Shown: positions 34,989 through 42,151 of the stretch, one piece after another | Layout: the number at the start of each line of letters is the position of its first letter | How positions within the stretch are numbered: position 1 is the stretch's first letter | Source of the DNA: Candidatus Aadella gelida | GTDB taxonomy: Bacteria > Omnitrophota > Gorgyraeia > Tantalellales > Tantalellaceae | Reading direction: 5' to 3' | NCBI GenBank assembly: GCA_030765205.1 | Contig: JAVCDB010000021.1 | Span: 1-42,151 of the forward strand | Length of the DNA stretch: 42,151 nt | Translations under genes and position numbers: made by a program | Notes under the pieces: generated by a model | What the model saw: the letters and a program-made list of their open reading frames with translations, nothing else | What the model was told of the DNA's origin: nothing | Databases searched by the model: none

Positions 34989-35948
34989 TTACACTAGTCC
35001 AGCCTTTAAAATATCTTGAACATCGAGGACCCCTGCAGGTCTTCCATCTTTATCTACAACAGGTATCTCATCTATATTTTTATTAGACAGTATTTTGAAT
35101 GCTTCGGCAGCCAGACGTTCTCCTGTTATTGATACGGGAGACGCCGTCATAACGTCGCCTATTTCACAAGTCAAGAGGTCTTTCCCCTCTTCAAAATGTC
35201 TCCTAAGATCCCCGTCCGTAAATATACCGATAAGCTTACCATCCGAATCCACTACACTCGCGGAACCCGCACGCAGGTGCGTGATCTCCAGGAGCACATC
35301 TTTAACCAAAGCTCCCTTCTGCACTATAGGAGTTTTTTCTTTGGGTCTCATTATATCTTCCACTTTCAGCAAAAGACGTTTTCCAAGTGATCCTCCGGGA
35401 TGGTACAAAGCGAAATCTTTAGGTTTTATATTCTTTTTTTTCAGAAGAGCGATAGCTATCGCGTCACCTAAAGCCAGCATGGCCGTAGTTGACGTCGTAG
35501 GAGCCAATCCCATAGGACAGGCTTCTTTTTCTACAGAGCTATCTATAGTGAAATCACTATTAACAGCTAGTGTAGAACCTTTGTTTCCTGTTATAGATAT
35601 GAGTTTAGCGCCGATTTTCTTTATTATGGGCAGAAGACGAACAACCTCTTCGGTCTCGCCACTGTTTGAAAAAGCAATAATAATATCCTCACTAGTAACT
35701 CTTCCAAGATCACCATGTAACGCTTCCGCAGGATGCAGGTACAATGAAGGAGTCCCGGTCGAAGACATCGTAGCGGAAACCTTCTGAGCGATAAACCCGG
35801 GTTTTCCCATACCTGTGACTATCACTCTTCCTTTGTTCTCAGCTAAAATTGAGATTATTTTCTCGAACTCTTCATCTATCCTGTCCACAAGCGCCCCCAC
35901 GGCCTTGCTTTCGTTCTCGAGAACCTTTTTTGCTAAGGAAATGCTCAT
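34989..35948 (-). CDS. kdsD: Arabinose-5-phosphate isomerase
   Basis: It converts ribulose 5-phosphate to arabinose 5-phosphate, the sugar for Kdo. An SIS domain covers about 30-165 (VTGMGKPGFIAQK, FSNSGETEEV) and a CBS pair covers about 205-319 (KDVLLEITHLRAGSASVVD, IFTDGDLRRHFEEG). The length of 319 residues is standard. It overlaps kdsA by four bases. Confidence 0.97.
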   Translation of the reverse strand: MSISLAKKVLENESKAVGALVDRIDEEFEKIISILAENKGRVIVTGMGKPGFIAQKVSATMSSTGTPSLYLHPAEALHGDLGRVTSEDIIIAFSNSGETEEVVRLLPIIKKIGAKLISITGNKGSTLAVNSDFTIDSSVEKEACPMGLAPTTSTTAMLALGDAIAIALLKKKNIKPKDFALYHPGGSLGKRLLLKVEDIMRPKEKTPIVQKGALVKDVLLEITHLRAGSASVVDSDGKLIGIFTDGDLRRHFEEGKDLLTCEIGDVMTASPVSITGERLAAEAFKILSNKNIDEIPVVDKDGRPAGVLDVQDILKAGLV

Positions 35949-36778
35949 ATTTTTTTTACCGCCTTTTCTATAGAAAGCATTTGAGTTAAATAATCTTCCA
36001 AAAGATCCAGCTTTAACATATTCGGACCGTCACTTTTAGCGTTTTCCGGAGACATATGTACCTCCACGAATAATCCGTCACATCCAGCCGCAACAGCGGC
36101 TCTTGAAAGCGGCAGGATATATTCGGATTCCCCTCCGCTGGAAGTGCCCTTCCCTCCGGGCATCTGTACGGAATGTGTCGCATCGTATATCACGGGGTAT
36201 CCCGTTTTTTTCATTATAGGTATTGCCCTAAAATCATTGACCAGCATATTATATCCGAAAGTCGTTCCTCTTTCAGTGATCATTATATTCTTATTGCCGC
36301 ATTGTTCAATCTTAGCCACTACATTTGACATCTCCCCGGGAGACATGAATTGCCCTTTTTTCACATTAACGGCTTTACCTGTTTCAGCGGCCTTAACGAG
36401 AAGATCGGTCTGACGGCATAAAAAAGCCGGGATCTGGATAACGTCCAGAACAGCTCCCGCCGCGGCCATTTCGTCAACGCTATGCACATCACTAAGAATG
36501 GGCACACCTAACGTATCCTTTACGAGTTTTAATATCTCAAGACCTTTCCGAATTCCAGGCCCCCGAAACGAATCTGCCGAACTTCTGTTAGCTTTATCGT
36601 AACTGGCTTTAAAAATAAACGGTACACCGGCTCTCTTCGCTACCTCTTTTATCTTTTCAGCATGCTCCATAACGCTTTCTGCGGATTCAATAACACAAGG
36701 CCCCGCTATAAGCACTATCGGCTCATCTGAACCTATAACTATATCGTTCACTTTAACTTTCACTGCTTTAATACTCAT
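35945..36778 (-). CDS. kdsA: Kdo-8-phosphate synthase, metal-dependent class by Cys28
   Basis: It condenses phosphoenolpyruvate with arabinose 5-phosphate. The N-terminal AGPCVIES carries Cys28, where metal-dependent enzymes (Aquifex) have Cys and E. coli has Asn, so this is predicted to need a divalent metal. FKASYDKANRSS and PGGKGTSSGG are substrate loops. The 277-residue length is normal. One base separates it from kdsB. Confidence 0.97.
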   Translation of the reverse strand: MSIKAVKVKVNDIVIGSDEPIVLIAGPCVIESAESVMEHAEKIKEVAKRAGVPFIFKASYDKANRSSADSFRGPGIRKGLEILKLVKDTLGVPILSDVHSVDEMAAAGAVLDVIQIPAFLCRQTDLLVKAAETGKAVNVKKGQFMSPGEMSNVVAKIEQCGNKNIMITERGTTFGYNMLVNDFRAIPIMKKTGYPVIYDATHSVQMPGGKGTSSGGESEYILPLSRAAVAAGCDGLFVEVHMSPENAKSDGPNMLKLDLLEDYLTQMLSIEKAVKKI

Positions 36779-36779
36779 A

Positions 36780-37568
36780 TCACCTCTTCCGTCGATCCAA
36801 TCGATCCAAAAGGATCTTCTTTACTTTATCAACATCTTCCAGGGTATCAACTCCAATGGTATTGTATCTGGTTTCCAAAGTTTTTATCTTATATCCGTGT
36901 TCTAAGACTCTAAGCTGCTCCAATTTTTCGTCATCTTCAAGCGTCGATTTGGGAAGATCCGCATAAGTAAGAAGAAAATCTTTAGTATACGAATACATCC
37001 CTATATGCTTGAAATATCGGTTACTTATCCCTTGCCCGTCCTCACCCTCTGAAGTTATTTCCTGTTCTTTGCCCTCGTCCCTTACATAAGGTATAGGACT
37101 CCTTGAAAAATACAGAGCGAATCCTTTCCTATCAACAACCACTTTCACGACATTCGGATCATCAACTTCATTCTTATTATGAACCCGCTTAATAAGAGTT
37201 GCCATTTGCAGGTCTTTCTCATATTGAAATACCTGCGCCAGGCTATCTATCATTGAAGGATGTATTAGAGGTTCATCTGCCTGCACATTTATAAAGATAT
37301 CGGCATCCACCGAGCGAGCCACTTCAGCCAACCTATCGGTCCCTGAAGCATGATCAGGGGAAGTAAGAATCGCCTTTCCTCCGAATGATTCTACTGCTTT
37401 CTTTACCCTCTCTTTATCCACAGCAACAATAACATCATCTATAGAGCGAGCCTCTTTCGCTTTTTCCCAAACATGCTGTATCATAGGCTTACCGTTAATA
37501 TCAACAAGAACTTTACCCTTAAGCCTTGTAGACCGCCATCTCGCTGGAATTATAACAACTGTTTTCAT
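36780..37568 (-). CDS. kdsB: CMP-Kdo synthetase
   Basis: It activates Kdo with CTP for transfer to lipid A. IIPARWRSTRLKGKVL at the N terminus is the nucleotide-binding signature; FINVQADEPLI and HIGMYSYTKDFLL are typical. The 262-residue length is normal. It overlaps rfaE1 by four bases, in the trxA-rfaE1-kdsBADC series. Confidence 0.97.
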   Translation of the reverse strand: MKTVVIIPARWRSTRLKGKVLVDINGKPMIQHVWEKAKEARSIDDVIVAVDKERVKKAVESFGGKAILTSPDHASGTDRLAEVARSVDADIFINVQADEPLIHPSMIDSLAQVFQYEKDLQMATLIKRVHNKNEVDDPNVVKVVVDRKGFALYFSRSPIPYVRDEGKEQEITSEGEDGQGISNRYFKHIGMYSYTKDFLLTYADLPKSTLEDDEKLEQLRVLEHGYKIKTLETRYNTIGVDTLEDVDKVKKILLDRLDRRKR

Positions 37569-38590
37569 GAATTACCTTTCCCTGTTTCCCTTTTTAACCG
37601 GTTCAGCAATTCTTTCGGTTCAACGATCGCAACCCCTACTTTTCCTACCACAATGCCTGCGGCGCAATTCGCGATATGAGCCGCCAGTATCGGAGACGCT
37701 CCTCCCGCCGCGCATAACGTGTATACCGCCACAACTGTATCTCCCGCTCCGGAAACATCAAAAACTTCTTGAGCGAGTGTGGGTATCTTTCTGGGAGGCC
37801 TGTTCTTTTCAAAAACCATCATACCGTTTTCTCCGAGAGTGAGAAGTATTACATTGGCCTTAAGTTCTTTAAGTAATTTTTCTCCGGCTCTTATTAGGGT
37901 TTCTTTACTATTTATAGAAAAACCCACGGCCTTTGCCGCTTCATGATGATTCGGGGTTATTACACTAACCCCTTTATAATATGAAAAATGGCTCTCTTTG
38001 GGATCTACAGCGATTATTTTACCGTGCTTCTTAGCTTCCTTAACGACCATACTTAAAAGAGAAGGCGTTATAAGACCTTTTCCATAATCTTCTATTATCA
38101 CGCCATCAGCATGACGTATATTATCTTTGAGATAATTCTGTATCGCCTTATGATATTTATCCGGAACCTGATTTACGTCTTCACGGTCTATGCGTACGAC
38201 TTGCTGCTGATGAGCTATAACTCGAGTTTTAAGTATCGTGGGCCTTTTCTCGTCTGCTATTATGCCGTCAGTCATTATCCCTTCTTTGGTGAGGCTATCC
38301 TTAAGGATGTCGGCTTTTTCGTCCTTTCCCACAACTCCTACTAGAGACACTTCCCCACCGAGCCTGGCAATATTGCTCGCAACATTACATGCTCCTCCCG
38401 GCATAAACCCTTCGCGCTTGACCCATACCACAGGAACCGGAGCTTCTGGTGAAATCCGGGACACTTCTCCCCAGATAAACTGATCCAGAAGAAGATCGCC
38501 CATAACAATGATCTTTTTCTTTTTAAATTTCTTTACCACATTGGCTAAAGTAGAATATTTATATCTCTTCACCTGTTCCCTCCGTATCAT
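37565..38590 (-). CDS. rfaE1: D-glycero-beta-D-manno-heptose-7-phosphate kinase (PfkB family)
   Basis: It phosphorylates heptose 7-phosphate at C1 for ADP-heptose synthesis. The first half has VMGDLLLDQFIWGEVSRISP and EAPVPVVWV, the HldE N-domain signature; DVSGAGDTVVA near residue 283 is the PfkB catalytic motif. It has 341 residues and lacks the cytidylyl/adenylyl domain of bifunctional HldE, so a separate HldC-type enzyme is expected elsewhere. ATG 38590 gives an ATGA overlap with trxA; an in-frame GTG at 38572 is better supplied, with GGAGGG six bases upstream, and may be the true start. Confidence 0.94.
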   Translation of the reverse strand: MIRREQVKRYKYSTLANVVKKFKKKKIIVMGDLLLDQFIWGEVSRISPEAPVPVVWVKREGFMPGGACNVASNIARLGGEVSLVGVVGKDEKADILKDSLTKEGIMTDGIIADEKRPTILKTRVIAHQQQVVRIDREDVNQVPDKYHKAIQNYLKDNIRHADGVIIEDYGKGLITPSLLSMVVKEAKKHGKIIAVDPKESHFSYYKGVSVITPNHHEAAKAVGFSINSKETLIRAGEKLLKELKANVILLTLGENGMMVFEKNRPPRKIPTLAQEVFDVSGAGDTVVAVYTLCAAGGASPILAAHIANCAAGIVVGKVGVAIVEPKELLNRLKRETGKGNS

Positions 38591-38919
38591 CCTAAATGAG
38601 GATTAATTTTTGATACAAGATGGTTTTTAGGAACCGCTCCTGTTATCTTCTCGGCAACTTCGCCTGCTTTAAATATAAAGATCGCCGGGATATTCATTAT
38701 TCCATAATCCGACGATGTTTTTGGGGCTTCCTCAACATTGACCTTACACACTTTCAATTTATCCTTATATTCCCCGGCTATCTCTCCTATGATCGGAGAG
38801 ATCATTTTGCACGGCCCGCACCATTCGGCCCAGAAATCTACTAATACAGGTAAACTTGAATCCAGAACTTCCTGCTTAAAATTGTTATCATTTACGGCTA
38901 TCTCAAGACTTTCAGACAT
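38587..38919 (-). CDS. trxA: Thioredoxin
   Basis: A 110-residue dithiol oxidoreductase with the active site WCGPC (Cys34 and Cys37) and the cis-Pro in MNIPAIF. There is no signal peptide, so it is cytoplasmic. AGGAGGTTATC gives a strong ribosome-binding site. It is the first gene after promoter 38969-38997 and is coupled by ATGA to the heptose kinase, so its expression is tied to the Kdo/heptose genes. Confidence 0.97.
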   Translation of the reverse strand: MSESLEIAVNDNNFKQEVLDSSLPVLVDFWAEWCGPCKMISPIIGEIAGEYKDKLKVCKVNVEEAPKTSSDYGIMNIPAIFIFKAGEVAEKITGAVPKNHLVSKINPHLG

Positions 38920-38968
38920 GATAACCTCCTTCGTTTAAGGTCCATAATATTAATAATGACAAGAATGT

Positions 38969-38997
38969 ATTATATTATTTTAATATACAACTGGCAA
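38969..38997 (-). promoter_or_regulatory. Promoter of the trxA-rfaE1-kds operon
   Basis: On the minus strand TTGCCA (38992-38997) and TATAAT (38969-38974) are separated by 17 bases, with a leader of about 45 bases. The surrounding sequence is AT-rich. Confidence 0.7.
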
Positions 38998-39036
38998 GCA
39001 TCAATATAGAACTAACTCTAGTTAAGGAATAAAAGC

Positions 39037-40086
39037 CTAAGAATGGCTGAGAATATGATGCGCTGCGGCTATAACATCTTCCTGAGTAACCGCCATTAGA
39101 CATTTAAACCCCTTCTCGCAGTAATGGGCCTTACATGGCATGCATCCGGGGGGTTCATGTAGCACAATATCCTTCTCCCCCAATGGGCCCCATCTTTTTG
39201 GTGAAAGCCCCGGATCATTACGCCCGAAAACAACAATAGCGGGCGTCCCGACAGCGGAAGCTATGTGAACCGGTCCGGAATCATTGGAAATAAACAACAT
39301 GCATCTGGACAAAAGTTCCGCAAGTTCTCCTAAAAGCAAATTATCCGTAAGATCAACCGCGTTTTCCTTCATACTGGATACAACTAAGGAACTGTACTTT
39401 TCTGTCTTGTCGGCACCAATTAATACCACGTCACAACCATACTCCTTTATTAAAACATCTGCGACTTTAGCGAATCTTTCCGGCGGCCACCTTTTGGATG
39501 CACAGCTGGCCCCGACATGTAAAGCTATTTTTTTTTCCTTGAGAGAATGACTTTTTTCAATAGAATCTATTAGTCCTTTATCTTCACTTGTCGTATACAT
39601 GTAAGGTTTATTGTTATAACCGGAAACATCAAACCCGGCATACGCTAATAAGTCTTTATTGTAATCTGTTTCATGCCTTTCTCCCATATTCTTTTTATGC
39701 GGCATTTTATTAGTAAGCAGCCATCCCATATCCTTATCATACCCTATCCGCTTGGATATCCCGGCAAGGAAAGACATTATATGTACACGGTTAGTGGGAT
39801 GCAGCATTATTGCTGTATCAAATTTGTCTTTCCTTAGAGCAAAAGCAAATTTGACCGTACTAAAAAACTTTTTTTGCAATCCGTATTTATCATAAACTAT
39901 AACTCTATTAAGATCAGGATTACACATCACTATATCTTTATTCTCGGGCCTTACCATAAAAGCTATATAGGCTTCGGGAAACTGCTTTCTTACAGAACGT
40001 ATAACAGACGTAGACAGCACAACATCTCCCATACGATCTGTACGAGTTATGAGTATGCGCCTAGGTTTTTTAATTTTTTTGTTCAT
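39037..40086 (-). CDS. Glycosyltransferase family 9 (heptosyltransferase-like)
   Basis: The 349-residue GT-B enzyme has the GT9 N-terminal RILITRTDRMGDVVLSTSV, the central ALHVGASCASKRWPPERFA and the nucleotide-sugar site FISNDSGPVHIASAVGTPAIVVFG. It likely adds ADP-heptose or a related sugar to the LPS inner core. A C-terminal four-Cys group, CMPC then C then C (near 320-335), is shared with its two neighbours and seen in many WaaF-like proteins. The start overlaps the upstream GT9 stop by four bases. Confidence 0.92.
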   Translation of the reverse strand: MNKKIKKPRRILITRTDRMGDVVLSTSVIRSVRKQFPEAYIAFMVRPENKDIVMCNPDLNRVIVYDKYGLQKKFFSTVKFAFALRKDKFDTAIMLHPTNRVHIMSFLAGISKRIGYDKDMGWLLTNKMPHKKNMGERHETDYNKDLLAYAGFDVSGYNNKPYMYTTSEDKGLIDSIEKSHSLKEKKIALHVGASCASKRWPPERFAKVADVLIKEYGCDVVLIGADKTEKYSSLVVSSMKENAVDLTDNLLLGELAELLSRCMLFISNDSGPVHIASAVGTPAIVVFGRNDPGLSPKRWGPLGEKDIVLHEPPGCMPCKAHYCEKGFKCLMAVTQEDVIAAAHHILSHS

Positions 40087-41057
40087 AAACCCACCACCTT
40101 TTTCACAGCTTCAAACACCTCTTCTACACTTATCTCAGATATACATCCTTCCTCCGGCCCGACAGAACATAAAGCATTAGAACATGGCCGGCAGCTTTTG
40201 TCCGGAGTTACCACTATACTTTCAGAAGAAATTGGTCCATATTTTTTTTCGTCAGAAGGCCCAAAGATCGCAACACTTTTTGTTCCCGCAGCGCTTGCCA
40301 CATGAAGCGGTGCGCTGTCATTAGTCACTATAATATCACTTCGCTTTATAAGTTCGGAAAGAGCGCCTAAAGAAGTTCTCCCGCAGAGGTTAATAACTTT
40401 TTGTTCCACGTTATCCTCGAACATTCTTACAATGTCTGCATCGTCACTATTTCCGATAACAAAGACCTTAAAACCCAGTTCGTTTACAATGTTATCTGAT
40501 AACTTTGAGAATTTTTTTACATCCCATCTTTTTAGATGGCTTTTAGATCCGGGATTAATAACGCATATACCGTTACTTTTAGCATCGCCTATCTGTCTAT
40601 CAATAAAGTTTTTTTCTGCCTCGCTTACAGGTATAAAAAAATGCGGATCCTGCGGCACATCAAGCCCCATACCCGATAATTTAGAAAGATGTTCTTCTCT
40701 CTTATGTAGGGCTCTTTTTGCCGGGAACGCTACTTTCGGGCGGTATTTTGCACCTATCATCCACGGTATAAGCGAATTCTTCATATCAACGGTAAGATCA
40801 TATCTTATGTTTCGAAGAGCCATAAGCTCTCTGACCCTTCCCTTTATACTCATCCTCTTCTGGCGCACCATCACGTTCCTAACCGACGGATGATCCTGGA
40901 ATACATCTTTACCGGGAGGCCCTGTTATAACGTCTATTTCAGCATTTGGGAAGTTACGGCACAGCACATCAAGCACTGGGGTTGTAAGGATTATATCTCC
41001 AAGATTGTTCAAGGTTATGAATAAGATCTTTTTTATTTTAGTCCTATCTATCTTCAT
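40083..41057 (-). CDS. Glycosyltransferase family 9 (heptosyltransferase-like)
   Basis: About 324 residues. LFITLNNLGDIILTTPVLDV opens the protein; CVINPGSKSHLKRWDVKKFS and IVTNDSAPLHVASAAGTKSV are GT9 motifs. A Cys group CRPC, C, C occurs near the end. ATG 41057 is preferred over the TTG at 41066; it overlaps the upstream gene by 14 bases. It is the second of three GT9 genes; the order suggests successive core sugars, but specificity cannot be assigned. Confidence 0.92.
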   Translation of the reverse strand: MKIDRTKIKKILFITLNNLGDIILTTPVLDVLCRNFPNAEIDVITGPPGKDVFQDHPSVRNVMVRQKRMSIKGRVRELMALRNIRYDLTVDMKNSLIPWMIGAKYRPKVAFPAKRALHKREEHLSKLSGMGLDVPQDPHFFIPVSEAEKNFIDRQIGDAKSNGICVINPGSKSHLKRWDVKKFSKLSDNIVNELGFKVFVIGNSDDADIVRMFEDNVEQKVINLCGRTSLGALSELIKRSDIIVTNDSAPLHVASAAGTKSVAIFGPSDEKKYGPISSESIVVTPDKSCRPCSNALCSVGPEEGCISEISVEEVFEAVKKVVGL

Positions 41058-42084
41058 GTTTTTCAATAATCATTTCTTTAACAGCGCTGGATACCTCATC
41101 AACATCGATGAGTTCCATGCATATATTGTTCTTTTGACAGCTTTCTGTATAACAAGGAACTTCACATTCGATCCTATCTTTAGTCGAGATCACTAAATTG
41201 TCAGACGTTCCTATCTGTCCCGTTATCTCGGGTGATGTGGGCCCGAATAGCCCGATAGTTCGCGTTCCGGTTGCTGAAGCCAGATGAAGCGGACCTGAAT
41301 CAGCGCTTATAACAACTTTGCATTTTTCAAATACAGCTGCCAGACCGTTCAATGAAGTCTCACCCGCTACAGTGTAACATCGCGGAGACTTTACTTCATG
41401 GGCTGTATCTTTTGCAAGAGAAACGTCTTTTTTGCCCCCGGTTATTATAACTTCCGTATTTTCGTCGGCAGAAAGCACATCTTTTATCAATCTAACAAAA
41501 TTATCTTTTTTCCATCTTTTTTCAGCCCAGTTCCCTCCCGGATGAATGCCGACAAGACACTTTTTCCCTTGTCCCTTCTTCTTAATAAGTTCTTCGGCAA
41601 GCTTTCTCGCTTCCTCCGGAACTGTATATTTATATTTTCTGCCAGACACTTCTGCTCCGAAAGCTTCAGCAAGCAGAAGAATAGTATCTGCTCTATGTAT
41701 TTTCTTTTCTGGAATATCGACTTCTATAGTTAGCGGCCCTTTACCCTTAAACCCTACTAGATCACTGATGCCTGCGCTCCGCGCTAAGCTTGCCTTGCTC
41801 CTTGAAGGTTTTAACAAAAAACACGTATCGTATTTTTCTTTCCTGAGCCTGAAAATCAATCCTATCTTTTCCGGCACAGCTAATATGCCGTTACGATCCG
41901 AAAGAACAATAACTTCGTCTACCAGATCGCTATCCATCAAAAGTTCAGAATACCTCGGAACTACCACACAGGTTATATGTACCCTGCGATATTTTTCTCT
42001 CAATGCACTTAAGAATGGAAAAGAGAACAATATGTCTCCTAACCAATTAAGTTCAAATATTAGAATGCGTTTAGGGTCTTTCAT
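41044..42084 (-). CDS. Glycosyltransferase family 9 (heptosyltransferase-like)
   Basis: 346 residues. ILIFELNWLGDILFSFPFLS opens the protein; GIHPGGNWAEKRWKKDNFV and ISADSGPLHLASATGTRTIG are GT9/WaaF-type motifs. The C-terminal Cys group is CEVPC, C, C. It is the first of the GT9 trio in transcription order. The ATG has no Shine-Dalgarno, and a word-repeat tract (42085-42151) starts six bases away. Confidence 0.93.
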   Translation of the reverse strand: MKDPKRILIFELNWLGDILFSFPFLSALREKYRRVHITCVVVPRYSELLMDSDLVDEVIVLSDRNGILAVPEKIGLIFRLRKEKYDTCFLLKPSRSKASLARSAGISDLVGFKGKGPLTIEVDIPEKKIHRADTILLLAEAFGAEVSGRKYKYTVPEEARKLAEELIKKKGQGKKCLVGIHPGGNWAEKRWKKDNFVRLIKDVLSADENTEVIITGGKKDVSLAKDTAHEVKSPRCYTVAGETSLNGLAAVFEKCKVVISADSGPLHLASATGTRTIGLFGPTSPEITGQIGTSDNLVISTKDRIECEVPCYTESCQKNNICMELIDVDEVSSAVKEMIIEKHEDR

Positions 42085-42151
42085 AATAAATCGTGACTCG
42101 TGATTCGGGGCTCGTGCTTCGTGACTCGTAAACAGTGAGCAGTGTTAATAG
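42085..42151. repeat. Mosaic word-repeat tract upstream of the GT9 cluster (runs off the window)
   Basis: TCGTGACTCGTGATTCGGGG and related CGTGACTCGT words are followed by GTAAACAGTGAGCAGTG (42128-42144), one mismatch from the 16-base word at 32065 and 33946. The tract continues to the window end. Confidence 0.75.

Noticed and set aside
35095-35787. 230-codon plus-strand frame opposite kdsD
   Set aside because: It is the antisense of a conserved, complete kdsD with overlapping starts on both sides; its translation shows no family motif.
41546-42103. 185-codon plus-strand frame at the right edge
   Set aside because: Antisense to a clear GT9 gene, with no ribosome-binding site or recognised domain.

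Overview
The window carries densely packed, almost wholly minus-strand genes of a Gram-negative bacterium. It encodes Kdo, heptose and LPS-export proteins, OmpA-type and secreted proteins, and a moderately AT-rich housekeeping set. No rRNA, tRNA, CRISPR array, insertion sequence or prophage was seen. Gene order (uppS-cdsA-dxr-rseP-ispG-proS; queD-queC-queE-queF; kdsB-kdsA-kdsD-kdsC), an LptC-LptA fusion, and a YD-repeat protein carrying a glycosidase domain fit a deep-branching environmental lineage. Omnitrophota or a related PVC-side phylum is my best guess, but this is an inference from style and not from a marker-gene tree.

Layout from low to high coordinates (transcription runs from high to low). 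1-1789: a truncated secreted protein with four tandem YD-type repeats of about 92 residues and then a clan GH-A glycoside hydrolase domain. 1901-4623: comEA-comEC DNA-uptake pair behind a consensus promoter. 4704-9419: an operon with visible promoter and terminator, SAM decarboxylase - agmatinase family - leuS - secreted beta-propeller. 9490-12699: carB with its own leader. 12890-20043: uppS-cdsA-dxr-rseP-ispG-proS-STAS, joining isoprenoid precursor synthesis, undecaprenyl-PP, CDP-diacylglycerol and envelope stress. 20141-20818: OmpA-like lipoprotein with its own promoter. 20899-29236: hpf-tig-clpP-aminotransferase-serA-homocitrate/Re-citrate synthase-like-secreted small protein-purA, behind a good promoter at 29306-29334. 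29519-32036: lpxL-like acyltransferase, fused lptC-lptA, lptB. 32180-34400: queuosine precursor genes queD, queC, queE, queF. 34437-38919: trxA, rfaE1, kdsB, kdsA, kdsD, kdsC. 39037-42084: three consecutive GT9 heptosyltransferase-like genes.

Together the right-hand 13 kb supplies activated Kdo and heptose, core glycosyltransfer, lipid A acylation and the Lpt export ATPase. The preQ1 pathway sits in the middle of it.

The least explained structure is non-coding. Several junctions (18419-18542, 20059-20140, 32037-32179, 33927-34037, 42085-42151) are filled with degenerate short words that recur between loci, for example gtaaacagtgaacagt. These tracts sit directly against start codons, three of which have no visible Shine-Dalgarno sequence. 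A similar word tract lies in frame inside ispG. A 58-bp near-perfect palindrome covers the lptB stop codon.
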